From assembly GCA_000509225.1 (NCBI GenBank), contig BAOK01000001.1, positions 372,001-436,000 on the forward strand: a DNA stretch of 64,000 bases, read 5' to 3'. The notes under the pieces were generated by a model. It saw only the letters and a list, made by a program, of their open reading frames with translations. It was not told the DNA's origin and did not search any database. Both the position numbers and the translations under genes were made by a program. This document shows positions 58,120 to 64,000 of the stretch, one piece after another. The first letter of the stretch is position 1; every line of letters begins with the position of its first letter. This DNA comes from Parvibaculaceae bacterium Mf 1.05b.01 (GTDB lineage: Bacteria > Pseudomonadota > Alphaproteobacteria > Parvibaculales > Parvibaculaceae).

Positions 58120-58980
58120 ATGAGTAGAGGCAGTGTGGCGGGATTTGGACCCAAGTGGGTGAAAAAGATTTGGCGAACACCGTCGGTTATTGTGCTGGGT
58201 GCTGCGCTAGTCCTTGGCGCTTGTTCCGGGGATGATGACGCAGAGATCGTTTATGATGAGCGCCCTGTAGAGCAGATCTACAACAAAGCCCTGAACCTTC
58301 TGGAAGACAATAAATACCGTCAGGCAGCGGTGGAGTTTGATGAAGTTGAACGCCAGCACCCCTATTCTCAATGGGCTCGTCGAGCGATGCTGATGGCATC
58401 TTACTGCTATTACCAGACGAATGACTACGACTCGGCCATATTGAGTGCCCAGCGTTTTCTTGCTCTTCACCCGGGGAACAAGGATGCGGCCTATGCTTAC
58501 TATCTGATGGGCATCAGCTTTTATGAGCAGATCTCGGATGTGGGGCGCGACCAGGGGATGACCCAAAATGCGCTCGCCACACTTTCCGAAGTTGTGCGGC
58601 GTTTTCCAGAAACCGAGTATGCCAGAGACGCGCGGCTCAAGATTGACCTAACCATTGACCACTTGGCCGGCAAAGAAATGGAGATTGGGAGGTACTATCT
58701 CAATCAGCAGTCCTATGTCGCGGCTATCAACCGGTTTCGTTCCGTTATCGTATCGTATCAGACAACCACGCACGTGCCAGAGGCACTTCACAGGCTGACC
58801 GAATCCTACCTCTCGTTGGGTGTGGTGACGGAAGCTCAGACGGCTGCGGCCATCCTTGGGCATAACTTTCCAGGCAGTGATTGGTATGAAGACAGTTATG
58901 CTCTTTTAGCAGGGAGCGACCTTGAGCCGAGAGAGAACCAAGACTCCTGGATGAGCAAAGCCTGGAATTCTGTTTTCTAG
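58120..58980 (+). CDS. bamD: outer membrane assembly lipoprotein BamD
   Basis: A 286-residue lipoprotein with lipobox LGAC in VLGAALVLGACSGDD. TPR-like repeats follow: PVEQIYNKALNLLEDNKYRQ, FDEVERQHPYSQWARRAML, YDSAILSAQRFLALHPGNKD. BamD works with BamA to fold outer-membrane beta barrels. An in-frame ATG at 58099 with GAGG upstream would add seven residues; either start is possible. recN begins nine bases after the stop. Confidence 0.95.
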   Translation: MSRGSVAGFGPKWVKKIWRTPSVIVLGAALVLGACSGDDDAEIVYDERPVEQIYNKALNLLEDNKYRQAAVEFDEVERQHPYSQWARRAMLMASYCYYQTNDYDSAILSAQRFLALHPGNKDAAYAYYLMGISFYEQISDVGRDQGMTQNALATLSEVVRRFPETEYARDARLKIDLTIDHLAGKEMEIGRYYLNQQSYVAAINRFRSVIVSYQTTTHVPEALHRLTESYLSLGVVTEAQTAAAILGHNFPGSDWYEDSYALLAGSDLEPRENQDSWMSKAWNSVF

Positions 58981-58988
58981 GAGCGCTT

Positions 58989-62785
<3,797 letters not shown>

Positions 62786-62794
62786 TGCGCGCCC

Positions 62795-64000
62795 TCAGAT
62801 CGTGCGTGTCGCTTCTTCCAGCCAGGTCTTTTCCTCTGCGCTGAGCGCTGGGCTCACCTTTTCGCGCACGTCGGCGTGGTAGGCATTAAGCCATGCTTTT
62901 TCGTCTTCCGTTAAAAGGCTCGGTTCAACGAGTGACAGGTCGATTGGTGCGAGGGTCACGGTTTCAAACCCCATCATATCGCGTTCTCCGCCTTCAATAG
63001 GGGCGGGCGGCGTGACAACGAGCAGGTTTTCAATACGAATGCCGAAGGCGTCGGTTTTGTAGTAGCCCGGCTCGTTAGAGACGATCATACCTGGATCAAG
63101 AGGCACATGACCCGCCTTGGAAATGCGTTGCGGGCCTTCATGTACAGAGAGATAAGAGCCGACGCCGTGGCCTGTTCCATGGTCGAAATCGAGGCCTGCC
63201 TGCCAGAGTGCCATGCGCGCAAGGGCGTCCAGCTGGGCGCCGGACGTCCCTTTGGGGAAACGGGCTGCGGCAAGGCCGATATGGCCTTTCAGGACCCGCG
63301 TGAACCGGTCCTTCATCTCTTGGGTGGGTGTTCCGATAGCAATGGTGCGGGTGACGTCGGTCGTGCCATCAAGATATTGCGCGCCGGAATCAACGAGATA
63401 GAGCTCTCCTTGTCCAAGGGCGCGGTCTGTATCGGTGGTGACGCGATAATGCACAATGGCGCCATTGGGCCCTGCACCTGAAATCGTGTCGAAGCTTACC
63501 TCTTTGAGGGCGCCTGTTTCCTGGCGAAATGTTTCCAGTTGTTTAGCGGCGGAAATTTCCGTGACCGTGCCGCCTGGTGCCTCCCGGTCCAACCAGGCGA
63601 GGAAGCGGCTCAATGCTTGGCCGTCACGAATGTGAGCGGCGCGGGTTCCTGCTACTTCGGTTTCGTTTTTCCGCGCTTTGGGAAGCTCACAGAGATCAGC
63701 CCCTTGTTTGAGGGTTGCACCGGCTTTTGTAAGACGGGTTGCGATCCAGTCGCTGCAGGTTGCGGGATCGATCCGCACTTCGCGTCCCCAGGTCCCCAGC
63801 TTGTCGAGGATTGGTCCGAATTCTTCTGGTGGCAGGAGGGTAACGACATTGCCCAGATGAGCGCGGGTCTTTGCAGAGATTTTGTCCTCATGGACGAAAA
63901 GTTCTGCGTGTCCTTCCTCATACACAATTGCAAATGAGAGCGGCAGAGGAGAGTGCGCCACGTCGCCGCCGCGAATATTGAACAACCAGGCGATGCTGTC
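62795..64000 (-). CDS. aminopeptidase P family (Xaa-Pro) protein, 5' end outside window
   Basis: About 401 C-terminal residues of a M24 metallopeptidase; the frame stays open to the right edge. The visible part opens with DSIAWLFNIRGGDVAH, a stretch typical of the second creatinase-like domain of long aminopeptidase P proteins. The M24 catalytic domain has YLVDSGAQYLDGTTDVTRTI (metal-binding Asp residues), FDHGTGHGVGSYLSVHEGP and SNEPGYYK with FGIRIENLL. It removes N-terminal residues before proline. It is convergent with ligA, ten bases away. Confidence 0.92.
   Translation of the reverse strand, partial: DSIAWLFNIRGGDVAHSPLPLSFAIVYEEGHAELFVHEDKISAKTRAHLGNVVTLLPPEEFGPILDKLGTWGREVRIDPATCSDWIATRLTKAGATLKQGADLCELPKARKNETEVAGTRAAHIRDGQALSRFLAWLDREAPGGTVTEISAAKQLETFRQETGALKEVSFDTISGAGPNGAIVHYRVTTDTDRALGQGELYLVDSGAQYLDGTTDVTRTIAIGTPTQEMKDRFTRVLKGHIGLAAARFPKGTSGAQLDALARMALWQAGLDFDHGTGHGVGSYLSVHEGPQRISKAGHVPLDPGMIVSNEPGYYKTDAFGIRIENLLVVTPPAPIEGGERDMMGFETVTLAPIDLSLVEPSLLTEDEKAWLNAYHADVREKVSPALSAEEKTWLEEATRTI

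Overview
The window looks like the chromosome of an alphaproteobacterium. The main reasons are a complete division and cell wall (dcw) operon from mraZ to ftsZ followed by lpxC, bamD, recN and ligA; a dnaG-rpoD pair; an ArsR-methyltransferase fusion regulator ahead of metF and a two-gene metH; FtsZ with a long linker; and DnaG with a degenerate zinc finger. A Hyphomicrobiales- or Parvibaculales-like background fits, but I cannot name a genus. MurE carries a diaminopimelate-type DNPR motif, and mlaA, lpxC, bamD and lipoprotein signals show a Gram-negative envelope.

Layout. Positions 1-5420 hold a truncated TetR regulator, a small membrane protein, then dnaG, rpoD and panD. Positions 5450-8145 hold a SIMPL-domain protein and a tRNA with anticodon CAT. 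A 1.76 kb cassette follows the tRNA, bounded by a perfect 29 bp repeat of the tRNA 3' end and carrying one gene, a predicted PD-(D/E)XK nuclease-like protein. Positions 8190-15130 hold metabolic, regulatory and transport genes (dienelactone hydrolase with divergent TetR, DUF389 protein, PAS-GAF protein, ettA, mlaC, mlaA). Positions 15450-21160 are a methionine-cycle operon (sahR-like, metF, metH in two genes) behind a promoter that overlaps a palindromic operator. A globin-coupled chemoreceptor follows. Then comes an AT-rich gene for a GHKL ATPase with a HEPN-like C-terminal motif, the second defence-type candidate.

Positions 24485-37045 are a mixed accessory stretch: FMN-binding protein, aminoglycoside-phosphotransferase-like kinase, DUF899 protein, HxlR regulator with a carboxymuconolactone-decarboxylase-like partner, AlkD-type glycosylase, 5-oxoprolinase, DjlA, EamA transporter, peptidoglycan amidase, ABM-like protein, and a PEP-mutase-family enzyme with divergent LysR. 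The RNase P RNA gene sits at 37092-37477. From 37811 to 56608 the dcw genes run on the + strand, mostly with 1-4 base overlaps, so they are very probably co-transcribed and translationally coupled. They make the lipid II precursor (murE, murF, mraY, murD, murG, murC, murB, ddl) and the divisome (ftsL, ftsI, ftsW, ftsQ, ftsA, ftsZ). Envelope and DNA-maintenance genes follow (lpxC, bamD, recN, ligA), with a 5'-truncated aminopeptidase P gene at the right edge.

The best candidates for something undescribed are the tRNA-bounded single-gene cassette and the GHKL-HEPN gene. Both are more AT-rich than their neighbours in the lines I counted, both stand alone, and neither has an integrase or transposase beside it. 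All functional statements rest on motifs read by eye; no database search was made.
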